This document shows, piece by piece, positions 11,568 through 22,356 of a stretch of DNA of 64,000 nucleotides. Under the pieces are notes generated by a model. That model was not told where the DNA came from. It did no database searches and worked only from the letters and a program-made list of their open reading frames with translations. The stretch spans positions 750,286 to 814,285 of the forward strand of contig NW_017804354.1 in the NCBI RefSeq assembly GCF_001625305.1, in the 5' to 3' direction. The translations under genes and the position numbers were made by a program. The stretch's first letter is position 1, and each line of letters begins with the position of its first letter. Source of the stretch: Branchiostoma belcheri (lineage: Eukaryota > Chordata > Leptocardii > Amphioxiformes > Branchiostomatidae).

Positions 11568-12771
11568 GTTGTTAAGTGAATTTGCATATGTATTGTAATT
11601 TTAATGTAGGTTACACAAATTAGGTGCACAGTAACCGTTCCAGTTTTAGGTGCACAAAGGTGCATACACACACACTACTTTGTACTCTGAATGTAGATGG
11701 TTTAGAAAACAGCAAGATCATAATTTATTAAATGAAACAAAAGGAAAACTGTTAGTCTGCATCACATTAAACAATAGCCTATACAGTAAAAAATAACAGC
11801 TATATATTTCATTATTCTTCCTAAACAGATTATAGCCAACTACAAATGAACCTGGCCCAAATTTTATGATAGACTGGCATATATGCATGTTAACAGCCGT
11901 TACTTACTTGAGGTGAGCATTGTGAAATTGTGATAAAAAAAGAGAAATTTCAGAGTACTGGTATCCTCTTCTCCAGTTGTCACGGAGAAGGTCATTTCTT
12001 TATACACTTATTACAGCTTATATAAATTTCCCAGGTGAGGAGATGGGAAAAGGTAAATATTTACTTCACAGTCATAGATTAAAAAAAAAGAAATATAACA
12101 CATCTTAAGTTGTTTGATTTTTTTAAGATATGAAGGAAGATAACAAACTGCAAGGCATATAGGATTAAAAAGCCAATAGAACTTCTTACCAGTGTCATAC
12201 TGCCGAAGACAAGGAGCTGGTACAGATATTTCCATAGCCAGGCCTTAGTTTAGGTGCAAACTGAATGGCGAATCAAAATGAACTTTAATATAGAATCAAA
12301 CAATATTAAACATAACTATATTATATATTTTATATAGAAAAAAATTCCTTACTGCATAGTTACTTGGGGCACGTTGCAGTAAAGACAAGATGTCTTTCTC
12401 AATGACTTTTAGTTTTACGTCAACATGGTGTATTGATGGTAATGGGGGTTCATAGATGTTTTTTTTTTAAATAATTTGCTGGCAAAAGCTAGCTTAGTAG
12501 TTGTCATAAAATACTTATCATTAGAAAACCAACTCACCTCGAAGAGCCGCCTTTTCTTGAATTCTGCACACGTGGGAGGTGTGGGAAACCAAAAAAAAAA
12601 AGACAATTACATAAAAACACAGGAAATCTACTTCTACTCCAAGTCTAACGTTACACTAGAACACAAAAATTATGCAACAGGTGTCACAGGTGTCATTATT
12701 GTCACTGACAGCTGTGTAACAAGAGTCATTGTTTTGGCAGACTGTGGTGTTACAGAAAACACTGCTGTGAC
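11568..12771. other. No gene seen
   Basis: A/T-rich sequence between the Rep gene and the RAG1-like exon. No promoter or replication origin for Rep could be recognised. Short overlapping frames show no domain. Confidence 0.35.
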
Positions 12772-13182
12772 TCATAGAGTGGTGGTGTCACATGAGACAC
12801 TACTCTGACAGAGAGTGGTGTCACAGGTAAGGCTCTCCCCATGCCTTTCTTTTGGCCTCCCAGCCCGCCTCTTTGCCTTACTAGGCCTACCGCCATTCTT
12901 TGATCTTTCAAAGTTCTCACATATGGTACTGTTCTCTCTATGATTCACCCAAGATGTTCTTCTTCCACAGCTATGATACCTTGGTTTCTTGAGCTTGGCC
13001 CTGCACTTCGTACACAGGAAAGCGGGGTGCCGGTACGATTTATCGGTCTCGATGTTGATGAGAAACGTGTGCTTCAGATCCTCTGCAAAGTCCTTACATG
13101 ACAGTAATGTACCCTCGTCTCCTTTCTTCATATGTTTGCACACTGGAACCGCACACTCGACATAAATGTCAACTAGCGTCCT
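12772..13182 (-). CDS. RAG1-N-terminus-like zinc-binding protein fragment
   Basis: The minus strand is open from about 13182 to a stop at 12772. The layout is CAVPVC, a linker with SCKDFAEDLKHTFLINIETD, then HPAFLCTKC, then a basic tail with two AT-hook-like motifs (GGRPSKAKR and AGRPKE). The arrangement Cys-x3-4-Cys, a Phe-rich helix, a D...HP motif and Cys-x2-Cys matches the small domain seen in the RAG1 N-terminal region and in N-RAG-type invertebrate proteins. The start is uncertain because the frame opens just after a stop. It could be a transposon exon or a host gene. No RING or RAG core domain was found. Confidence 0.4.
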   Translation of the reverse strand, partial: RTLVDIYVECAVPVCKHMKKGDEGTLLSCKDFAEDLKHTFLINIETDKSYRHPAFLCTKCRAKLKKPRYHSCGRRTSWVNHRENSTICENFERSKNGGRPSKAKRRAGRPKERHGESLTCDTTLCQSSVSCDTTTL

Positions 13183-13568
13183 TTACACTCTTAAAAAAAA
13201 TGTCACAAAGAACAGACCTATACTAAGTTGAAAACAAACACTTTACCTAGCTAAAACACGTTCCGGAATTTTTGAGAAAACTCACTGAGTAATGTAACTT
13301 GACGATCTCTGGGAGATGCAACTTAGAGCGGCTTACGTAATACGTACGTAAGAACGGAACTGCGCGTATCGTCCGATATCGCAAACGACTGTTTATTGGT
13401 ATGAAAACTGTATGCAATCGTCAGTTAACTGCACAAAATATGAAGGTACCGTCATTATGACGCTCACCATAGCAACGGTAATCTCGTTCGTCTCGCGCCC
13501 AAGATCTCGCGCTAGGCGAGATTTCAACTAAATGTTCGATTTCGGCGTTCCAGAACAGGCGAGAACTG
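13183..13568. other. No recognisable feature
   Basis: Contains several palindromic CGAGAT/ATCTCG words and no coding signal. Confidence 0.3.
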
Positions 13569-14159
13569 CTAAGAATTCCCAGCTGCAGTGCTAAAAGAAT
13601 TGGAAGCCTTATCTAAACCACTACCGTGTTGGGTATTGGCTTTAAAGTTAAAACCGGGTTTGCGGCTCTTTGGTGTTTTCTGTTTTTCCTTCTTCTTCTG
13701 CTTCGCCCTGTATTCGGCTTTAGCAATGCGCTTTTCATCTTCAGAATCGCTCGCTAAATCATTCTTGACATATTCCTGGACCATAGTCCACCCATTATCG
13801 GACTTATCTGCTAACAAGATTAACTTCTGTCTATAAGAAAGGGAACGTTCACCTTGTTCTAACTCCTGGACCGCTTCTCCTGTCTTCCCTTTCTCGATAA
13901 GCTCCTTAGCTCCTGCCACCTTCTGTTGTAACTCCAAGTTGAATTTATACTGCTCCTCGTTCCCCTTTCGTTTGAACTTCGGTGGCTGCTCCGTCTTCAT
14001 CTTCTTTATTTCGGCGAGCTGCTTGTCTGCCGACTCTTCGCTCGATCTCTTAAAATCTCGGAATTTTTCCTCCATCAGATTCGTCACGGCCTGGAGAATC
14101 GCCGCATTGTTCCTCTGCATGGCCTGCTCGAAGTCTTGTCCTGTTCCCTGCGCTGCCAT
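13569..14159 (-). mobile_element. DIRS-type retroelement ORF1 (gag-like), fossil
   Basis: A 196-residue minus-strand frame is rich in Lys and Glu. It matches, from memory, the ORF1 of tyrosine-recombinase (DIRS-like) retroelements found in cnidarians and lancelets. The parts are an N-terminal QRNNAAILQAVTNLMEEKF helix, a coiled-coil-like centre with LEQGERSLSYRQKLILLADK, and a basic tail. The frame looks whole. No reverse transcriptase or recombinase was found beside it, so the element is partial. The assignment rests on recall of related proteins, not on a search. Confidence 0.5.
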
Positions 14160-14594
14160 GTCGAGTAAATTCTCTTGTTGTCGCCTCGTGCCACTGGAAG
14201 CAAGGCCTCGAATGAAGATCCAACCCCTCAGTGCTCCTTATATATAATTAACAATCCTCCCAGCACCTGCTCCCCACCTGTTGAGCTCATTAATCAACAG
14301 TCACCTGTGTACAACTCAAACACATCATGTGTTAATGCAGAAAGTGAATTTCACGATAATGACCACGACAATTAGTATTTCCAGCCTCTCGACTTCCAGC
14401 AACAGTCTCAGCATCATCTTCAGAACTTCTAGCAATTGCAGCCATCCTCCACCCCAGGAGCTCCAACGAAGGACTCATCTTGTCAGACATGCCTAACTTT
14501 TCGTCCAAGAACCAGACCAACATGAGCGCCGTCAGCGAGGAGGGGATTCTCCAGGACCTCCAGAGGCAGGACATGAAGGCTTCACCCATACCCA

Positions 14595-15053
14595 TCACCA
14601 CCTCAGCTCAATTGAGCTGAGGGCCATGCACCACCGAGGACTGCTTGTGATGTGTGCATGTACACTTGTGTAGCGGGTGTGCATCAGGTTGTGGAGGATG
14701 CAGCAAGCTTCCACGATGATTCTGACAGTTTCATGGTGATGTTGCATGGTGGTGAGGAGGATATGGAACCTGTTGGACAGTATTACGAAGGCGTTCTCCA
14801 CGACCCGTCTTGCCCTGGATAGAGTTGATGGGTTGAGGTTTCTGGTGCTGTACGGCTTCATGAGGTAGGTCCCCAGTGAGAATGCATCATCCCCGATTAT
14901 GAAGCAAGGAACATCCTGATTGTCATTGGGTAGTGGGTCTGGCTGAGGAAAGGCATCTATCCTGTTGTGGTCCAGCCCACGATGGAGATCACTTTTGTTG
15001 TATATCTGAGCGTCTGAGGATGAGCCGTTGCCTGAGACGTCAATGTAGCAGGA
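14595..15053 (-). mobile_element. PIF/Harbinger transposase, C-terminal half
   Basis: The minus strand reads open from about 15053 to 14595. It encodes SDLHRGLDHNRIDAFPQPDP, CFIIGDDAFSLGTYLMKPYS, then LSRARRVVENAFVILSNRFH and EACCILHNLMHT. This is the conserved second half of a HARBI1-like DDE transposase: GDDAF with a catalytic Asp, then the RARR-VENAFG-type helix with the Glu. The N-terminal half is missing; the copy is cut at about 15053, just before the 1.75-kb-type repeat at 15062. The frame is open throughout, so it is relatively young. Confidence 0.8.
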
Positions 15054-15061
15054 GCTTTACA

Positions 15062-16501
15062 CAGTCGAACCGCAGACCGCTATGCGCATCGGTTCTCTTA
15101 GATCTCTCAGCTCTCTTTAAGATCTCGTTTAAATCTCGCGCTTCTTTTCCAAGATAATGTGATCCGCGAGAGTTTGCTACTGTTTATTGTTTCGCTTGTA
15201 ACTCCGCTTTGCGTGTTTCCTTGTCATATGTTAATGTGAGATGTAAGAAGGGCCGGCGTCACGCTCAAGGTCGTAGATGTACATTACGGAAATACCGGTG
15301 GTGTTTGCTGGAGAAACGAGGCCTCAAAGTTGACCGTGTATGATGGAGATGATTCCACTCGAGATAGGTACCCTTTAGTTTTTTTGGGGGGCAAACCCGT
15401 TTGTCCTATTTCATCGTCGATTTGTTTAATAAAGTATAGACCCTCCCTCATCTATCGTGTGTTGTTTCGTTTGGGATCCTGTAGTTGTTACAATATAGTA
15501 ACCGATAGTAAGTTGGGGTCATTCAGTCAAATTCTCAACGAGTTTTGTTCGAATCGCAAGCTTTTGCATCTAGTTCTACCCAATACACCTGTAATGTAAG
15601 ATATGGCTGAAATATAGTTATGTTGGCTTGACACCTGGGTACTTAGTTTTGAAGTTGCACAATGTGTATTGCAGCTCGATCTTGAGAGAAAGTGTAATTT
15701 CTTTACAGTTTCTTTGCCTTTAAAATATTCTGTTAAAAGTTATATAGAACAAAAATGAAAGTGAAGAATAACGACCAAATATAGTAAGCTTCAAAACGAT
15801 ACCCACTTTACGGATGAAAACAGAAGAGAAGGAATTTGGGCATGAACAAATACAACAACAGGTTGATTTTTCATGATCTAATTTTTGAAGGAGAAATCGG
15901 ACACTATGACCTGTTATTGTAAATATACAAACATTGGGCATATGTACTGACATTGGTATAGTTGCACATGAATCCCACTTTCTCTAGCGTCTTCATGATA
16001 TAAGTCTTATTTGGAATGGGTTTCAGAAAGTCTGTTTGTGATGAAAAAAAACTTGATTCCTTCTTTTTATGAACTTTCGCAAACAGCAGTTGAAAGTTGC
16101 AACATTGTAAGATGATCCCCGCGGCGCGAAAAATGGAACGCGCTGCCTTGGTTCCATGGATCGAACGCAGGAGTTCGAAACCGATTGACTTCAAATTGGA
16201 CGATTTTTGAAGGGTCAGAACCTTGTATTAAATTCCTCTTTTTGTATATACTTGAATGTTATTATATCACTTATTATATTGCATGTGGTAGCCACATTCA
16301 TACAGTTTCTCATATCAAGAACGAATTTTATGTCGTTACGCGAAATGTATCAAAATGTAGCGGAAACTCAGGATGGTGTGTGTCAGTACCTTACAACTGG
16401 GCTAAAATTTGACCACCGCGATGTGCGCATCGTCACAGTTTTTTGAGGGGGCAAACCTGTTTGTCCTAAAATTTACCAGGGGTCTTTGGTATCAATGTAA
16501 A
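15062..16501. repeat. 1.75-kb inverted-repeat DNA element, copy 1 (3'-truncated)
   Basis: Begins CAGTCGAACCGCAG and matches 22357-23788 over about 1.43 kb in the same order and orientation, with few small indels and substitutions. It stops matching at about 16501, so the last 320 bp present in copy 2 are absent. It encodes no recognisable protein. Very likely a non-autonomous DNA transposon. It abuts the Harbinger transposase fragment. Confidence 0.8.
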
Positions 16502-17085
16502 GACGAGCGATAGCGTTGCTATGAAAGGAACAATTTGAGATAAAGTGTATTTCGTCTTCCACAATATTTACAAATTCTTTCACATACAAGGTAGCCTTCT
16601 ATACCGGCCTCTCTATATAATATATATAACCAATTTTCTTCTTTTGGCTACAGGCGATGTAAAATACCGCATCATGGAAGGCTCCTCCCAGAAGCGCTGG
16701 CTGCCATTTTACCACATAATGAAGTCACGATGGAGGAGGCCAGGGATTATATCTGGAAGGCAGGGTGTCGGGAAGACCTTTAACCATTCCACTGCTGGAT
16801 AAAGTTTTTAGTGGTTTCAGGAAATTCGCTTAAATTCAGGAATATTCGCCGCGGCGACTACATTATTTATTTTTTAGACTTTTACATGCTTTATAGTGAT
16901 GATAGATAAAAATATAGGCAAAAATATACATTTCTGGAAAGCTTAGAGTATGTAGAGTATGCAGAAATCAAGAAAACAACTGCACAAGGTCTGCGTGTGA
17001 AAATGTTCACCATCATTCATTCAAAAATGTTTGACCGTCCAAAAAGTCAAAAATTTTACAAGTGTTCGGGCATTCTGCCATGGAT
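16502..17085. other. Non-coding stretch with a short dispersed repeat
   Basis: Holds 16676-16795, which shares about 110 bp with 18073-18190. Otherwise A/T-rich with no coding signal. Confidence 0.4.
16676..16795 (+). repeat. Short dispersed repeat, copy 1
   Basis: Shares the blocks CCTCCCAGAAGCGCTGGCTG, ACGATGGAGGA, GCCAGGGATTAT and GGGAAGACCTTTAA in order with 18073-18190, same strand. Copy 2 directly abuts the piggyBac transposase remnant, so this may be a piece of that element or a small separate repeat. Confidence 0.6.
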
Positions 17086-17105
17086 NNNNNNNNNNNNNNN
17101 NNNNN
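17086..17105. other. Assembly gap (20 N)
   Basis: Twenty undetermined bases. The true gap size is unknown. Confidence 0.95.
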
Positions 17106-17399
17106 ATGGCCCTAAAACAAAATGTTACTACTATTTATTACTCTAGATTGCACTTACAACAAGTATGATTTGCATAATAATTCATTGAATGTTTGTATTT
17201 ATGGTAGGGGAACAAACGTTCCAGACTCATGCCCTTATCACAACCTGTGCAAACAAAACCGCACATACCGGTACAAATTTTATGTCCTGCGGCACAGTCC
17301 CTCTTGTTTCCTTTACCAAGTCTGAATTGAACAAATTTTACTGCTATAACAGTTCACTACACTAATAAAAAGCAGCATTTGCATAATAGTCCCTCTTGC

Positions 17400-18070
17400 T
17401 TTCTACACTGAATTGAACAAATGTTACTGCTGTAAGTCTGCATTTGCACAATGAAAGTTTCATTGTTAAGTATTGGAACCAGCGGTGATATGAGAGAGCA
17501 CATTCTGGGCACATGGCCCTATTGCATCCAGTGCAGATGTAGCACGTACGTTTCCTGATCTGTCTGTATCTGATGGACAACACGTTTTGTTCCTTGAGGT
17601 AGTTTGACCAAGTTGTGGCCGTCCAAAGGGTGTGCACGGTTGGCTGCGACCACCGCCAGAGGTGCAGCAAGCTCTGCATTGGTCCGCCTGTGCCGGATGA
17701 TTTTGTTGGGTGGTCTGAAGTTGCCAGCCATGTTTTCGATGATGGATACCATGAACTGTTGTCTTGACAACTTTGGGTCTTCTCTCGTGTGTACATGTTG
17801 TAGTTTGTATATCAGGTAAGCATTCAGTACTGCCCGGCCAAATATTGATATGGCAAATTTTGTTGTCCACTTTATTGTGCGACGTTCTGTCATGTACATA
17901 TACAGCTGTTGGTCTCCGAGATCAACCCCTCCCATTCCCTTGTTGTAGACTGCGACGCAGTTTGGCCTCCTTGTTACGGCCCCTCTTCCATTCGGCACAT
18001 CTTGATGGCCCGCACTTTCTGATCTTGTTAGCATAATTGGATTTCTGTTCCCATCCTGATAGAAACACAC
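17400..18070 (-). mobile_element. piggyBac transposase, C-terminal part
   Basis: The minus strand encodes VAVYNKGMGGVDLGDQQLYM, then ISIFGRAVLNAYLIYKLQ, the conserved end of the piggyBac DDE domain (GGVD carries the last catalytic Asp). A Cys-rich C-terminal finger follows, CYICTGCNRAMCPECALSYH, which lies in a different frame from the main part, so there is a frameshift near 17570. The N-terminal two thirds are missing; the copied short repeat at 18073-18190 sits at the break. Two unrelated TTAA-flanked MITEs in this window show that piggyBac-type elements have been active. Confidence 0.75.
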
Positions 18071-18072
18071 AA

Positions 18073-18190
18073 CAGGGGCCCCTCCCAGAAGCGCTGGCTG
18101 CCATTTACCACAGAAAGAAAGGCACAGCCACGATGGAGGACGCCAGGGATTATTTCCGGGAGGCGGGGTGTTGGGAAGACCTTTAAAGAC
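18073..18190 (+). repeat. Short dispersed repeat, copy 2
   Basis: Matches 16676-16795; see that entry. It adjoins the truncated 5' side of the piggyBac remnant. Confidence 0.6.
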
Positions 18191-18429
18191 CAATAATGTT
18201 AAAACACAACGTTAACAGTTCCTGAAAATATTAATTTTGGATACAGTAGGTATTATTCAAGGAACAAAGATGTTTGGCCAAAACTACACTTGTCTGATGT
18301 TACGGACCATTGAATCTTGCAAACTATCTTTTCGGTTATTAATTTCTGCCATCAATACGAATCCAGTTAGATTCTGTCAATGTCTATAAATGACGTCACG
18401 GATGCCACCTCTGTAATGTAAAGCAATTT

Positions 18430-18945
18430 GTATACATTGTTGGGGATGACCACAGTTTCTAGGTTTAAGTATGGTACGAATCGTATTGACCACGTGCCTG
18501 CCATCACTGGCACCAACCGTGTGGGGTAAGTTCCATCTCTGGTACCATTGGTCAGCCAGGTCTCTCCATCCTTGTTCAGTTGTTAGGCAAAGAGTTCATC
18601 TGTGTACTCCTCAAGAATGGCCTCTACCACGTCTCTGACTACCACACTGATGTTGTGGGGAACCCTCCAGGCATACTGCATGTTTCTGTAGGTGTTACCA
18701 GAGGCCATGTAACGTAGGGTGATTACCACTTTGAGACCAGGTTCCAGGCTTGCACGGCAGTTGGTGTGAGGCTTGGTCAATCTGGGGGTTAGCCTCTGTA
18801 CAAGTTCATCAAACATGGCTGGTGGCATCTTCATGAAGTGCTGGAAGGCTCAGCTCCCGTGACCATCAGCTTGTCATACATTCCATATTCAGGCCTTCTC
18901 AGTATCCACTGTCTGACCCACACAACTCTATCTCACCAAAGGTCA
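18430..18945 (-). mobile_element. PIF/Harbinger transposase, N-terminal half
   Basis: The minus strand encodes WVRQWILRRPEYGMYDKLM, then FQHFMKMPPAMFDELVQRL, LEPGLKVVITLRYMASGNTY and DLADQWYQRWNLPHTVGASD-GRHV. This is the N-terminal half of a HARBI1-like transposase up to the first catalytic Asp. Frame changes occur near 18850 and 18590, and a stop lies at 18583-18585. The downstream catalytic part is absent. It is not obviously the missing half of the 14.6-15.05 kb fragment, because both lie on the same strand some 3.4 kb apart in an order that does not restore one gene. Confidence 0.75.
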
Positions 18946-19940
18946 TTGCCGACATGGGTCGCTGCTTCAACGCCCGACACCGTTCCAGCAACGTATCCGC
19001 TCGTAAACACTTGCAACCGCTCCAGCGAAGTTTGTGCAACGTTTAATCGCCGCCCGAGAAACGCTGGCGAAGCAGCAGTGGTCCAGCGTTCAAGATTTCT
19101 GCGTTGGCCTAGCGGACCCAAGCGTCCACGAACTTGCGTCTAGCGATGCCAAACATTGACTGGGCGTTGGTGGAGCGGGGTGAACTTTGCCAGGGCGGAA
19201 AATTGCCCCCTCCTCACCGCTCGCAATTGTGCAGCTAAAAACTTTATGAGCGGTAGCTAGGAGGGCCCCTCCAGAAACATCAGCAGTAGCCGGGCGTACA
19301 CGGCGTTGCTTTAACGGGGGCCAACTTCTGTTAACGGTGGTGAACGGTTTCAAGCGGTGATGAGTTTTATTTACCGTTCAAGGAACGCTCCAGCAAAGTT
19401 CGGCCAGTGTTACCGGGCCTTTTGTAACTTTTTCCCCCTCCCCTCGTTCCCCAATAAGCTGGTGTATGAATATTGTCCTTACCATTCGCTCCAGAAATCC
19501 CATAAATTCAGGCGAGGTAGGCGTAGTTTCCCACGGCAGAGAGGCGAATCTTGAACTCTTGTCCATCACATCTGCAGGAAAAGTTCATTTGGTTTGTTAT
19601 ATCCCTTGCATGATAATGTATCTAATTGTATGTATTGCTATCTGTTACAGAGTGATGCTGACTAAGTGGCATCTAAGGTGAGATTGCAGCCCAAAAGCTG
19701 AGGCACGCTGACAGGCGCGTCTCTATATTGCCATTATCTTAATTCAGCAAAGGAAGAGCAGTCATAATTTTCGCTACCGTTAAATCTTGGAAGATGTTTC
19801 ATCTGATCATGCTATTGATGAAATACATGAATTGTTGGTGTATGTGCTACCTACCCTACATAACACAGTACAATCAATATAATAGTTTTTTTTTGTCTCA
19901 CCTTTACCATTACTATTTTAAATATTGTACCTTCACGCAG
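18946..19940. other. No gene seen; short repeated words
   Basis: The G/C-richer part at 18960-19420 repeats CGCTCCAGC(A/G)AAGTT several times. No coding frame with a recognisable domain. Confidence 0.3.
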
Positions 19941-20035
19941 ACGTCAACCTTGACTCGGATGGACCGCGGTCACCCACACCGCCAGCAGAAGACGTCAGTC
20001 AGGTCAGCAGACTGAGGTACATCTCTAGTCAAATG
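19941..20035 (+). CDS. Orphan coding exon, unknown product
   Basis: A 95-bp plus-strand stretch has a good acceptor (ACCTTCACGCAG before 19941) and a near-perfect donor (AAATG-GTAAGTG after 20035). In the phase that takes one base from the previous exon it reads D-VNLDSDGPRSPTPPAEDVS and QVSRLRYISSQM without a stop. It is Ser/Pro/Asp-rich, like a disordered linker of a host protein. No other exon of the gene was found nearby, and transposon copies surround it. Confidence 0.45.
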
Positions 20036-20582
20036 GTAAGTGTAACAAAATCTGTCATATACAATATCTCTCTCAACAGTTTTAGATCTGTGTGTGCAAT
20101 GTACATGTACATGTAAGTTAGGCCCTGTAAGTCGTAATGTTTGCGAGATATACTGTGTGCATTATATATTAATCTTTTTATATATTAATTTTTTTAATCA
20201 TCTGTTAAACGGATACATGAAACTGAAAGCCGTGATAGAATTGCTTTTAAATAGGTAATTTTATAATACTTGTTCTATATCATAAATGAATGATACTTTT
20301 AAGGTGTCCTCCCTGGCTAATTTGGCATTTCAGCTTTCCATCATTTTCTCAAAGAAATTTAGAAAGAACTATAGTTGTACTGAATATTGATACCTTGGTA
20401 CAAATATGATTTTTGGACCATATGGATGACGTCATCACATTTTATTGCCCCAAATGTAATTATCTTTAAAAGTTATAATATAGCTCTTTGATACAAATAA
20501 CTGAAATAAAAGTATGATTTTCATGTGCATAATTGTCAAAGCTACAAACGTACGTTTGCACAAATTGATATCTACTAATTAC
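20036..20582. other. Non-coding A/T-rich stretch
   Basis: No coding signal or repeat structure seen up to the hairpin at 20583. Confidence 0.35.
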
Positions 20583-20646
20583 CCGTAGTTATTAGAGAAT
20601 AACCTAATTGCCTAATCAAAATTTAGTTATTCTCTAATAACTACGG
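20583..20646. repeat. Perfect hairpin, 21-bp arms
   Basis: Positions 20583-20603 and 20626-20646 are exact reverse complements, separated by 22 bp. Weaker pairing (ATTACCC/GGGTAAT) extends outside. It lies at the 5' edge of the LINE fragment and may be a tiny fold-back element. Confidence 0.8.
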
Positions 20647-20654
20647 ATATTCGG

Positions 20655-22149
20655 GTAATGAATAATGGACACACATATTCTCCTTTTCCGGTCTCCCGAG
20701 GTGTTCGTCAGGGGTGTCCATTGTCACCCTACCTTTTTGTCCTTAGTGTAGAACTCCTAGCGATGAAAATCAGAGACAATAGTCTGATAAATGGTTTAAC
20801 GGTAAACGAATACGAAACAAAAATCACCCAATTTGCAGACGATTCAAATTTTTCTATCCAACCCAAACTCCCTTCTTAACCCTTGTCCTGCTGTGCGCAA
20901 CATATGTCGCGCGGCACATACAGTACCATCTATATAACACCCTGTATAGGTACGATTTGGGGGTATTTCTCGTGCAACGCATCACACCGCAGCGAAACGC
21001 AACGAATGCGGAAGTAACTATGCCACTGCAGGGCAAAAAAAATTGGGGGGCTATGATCTAATTAAGACATGAAATTATTGAAAAATATTGTGCCAGGAAT
21101 GCCAGCAGGACAAGGGTTAAATAGCTTTGGTTGAAGATTTAAATGATTTTTCTTCTATCTCTGGTTTAAAGCCAAACTACGATAAATGTAATAAAATTTT
21201 GCGAATTGTATCTTTAAGAAATACTCCTTTTAAACTCCCATGTTCACTCCCCCTTCAATAAACAGACGGACCAGTACAGATGCTGGGTGTTAATATGTCA
21301 GGTAATATAATACAAAAGACCAGTTAAAATTACTTAACTAGATTAGCCAAAATATATAAGACCCTTCAACCCTGGAGAGGTCAGCCTTTGACACTACACG
21401 GCAAAGTAACTCTTATCAACTCTTGTTGTTTCTCAATTCACACATCTCTTTATGGCCCTACAATCTCCTGATGATGATTTCTTTTAAAAATATGAGGAAA
21501 AGATCTTATTTGGAATGGTGGACCTGAGAAAATAAAGCGTAAAACATTGTATAATAGCTACGAACATGGAGGTGTTAAATTGATACACTTACAGACCTTT
21601 GATCGCACCCGGAAAGCCTCATGGATCCCCAAACTACACTTATCTGATAATAGTTTTTGTAATAAGATGTTAAGACAGGCAAATGCACTTTTTAGAAATG
21701 GTATTTTTCTTTTATACAAATAGATACTAAGCATATAACTTGCACCCTTGCTCTTTTTAAGCCTCCCTTTAGCCTTTTCTTCAAAGACGTAATAAAAGCT
21801 TGGTTATCCTTTCAGTTTAAGCCACCAGAAAATTATCAGGATATACAGTCACAACTGATCTGGTGCAATTCAAATATAACGATTCAAGATAAACCTGTAA
21901 TGTGGGAAAGACCTATCTCACAAGGCATTGTGTTTATCAATGACCTCATTGATAGTGCTGGACGATTTTTAACATATGAAACGTTATACACTAGATACGG
22001 TGAAACGTTTAGTAGATTAGAATTCAATCAAATACTGTCTGCTATACCAGATGTTTGGAAAAAAATACTTATTGACTAATGTCCAATCATATGTCACGAA
22101 GTGACAGTTATACATTCAGCACTTGTACTTAACCTTATACATTACGCAC
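20655..22149 (+). mobile_element. Tx1/L1-like LINE, first part (reverse transcriptase)
   Basis: Plus-strand pieces encode SRGVRQGCPLSPYLFVLSVE, then KITQFADDS with the catalytic Asp pair. After the MITE at 20880-21116 come DLNDFSSISGLKPNYDKCNK, the GGPEKIKRKTLYNSYEHGG block near 21525-21585, and IPDVWKKILID near 22045-22078. Order and motifs fit the second half of a Tx1/L1-group ORF2. The 5' half is missing, and several frame changes and stops are present. The element is cut at 22149 by the Harbinger-type insertion and resumes around 29240. Confidence 0.75.
20880..21116. mobile_element. piggyBac-type MITE (TTAA-flanked), 237 bp
   Basis: Flanked by TTAA at 20876-20879 and 21117-21120. The termini are the exact inverted repeat CCCTTGTCCTGCTG / CAGCAGGACAAGGG. 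TTAA target duplication is the piggyBac signature. Non-coding. It splits the LINE reverse transcriptase just after the FADD motif. Confidence 0.85.
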
Positions 22150-22356
22150 TTAGGCCCACTTTACACTTGCTTTTTAAACTGTAGTACTACACATCGTAGT
22201 CTACTTCTGTAGTAGACTACAGCTTTTTTCTGGGTGTAAAGGAGAAAAGAATTGTAGTCTACTACAGAAGTCCACTACACCCTCCGAGGCTGTAGTACTA
22301 CACTTCAGCGGAGGTTCTACGAGACTTTGAGCTGAGTGTAAAGCGAAACTGTAGCA

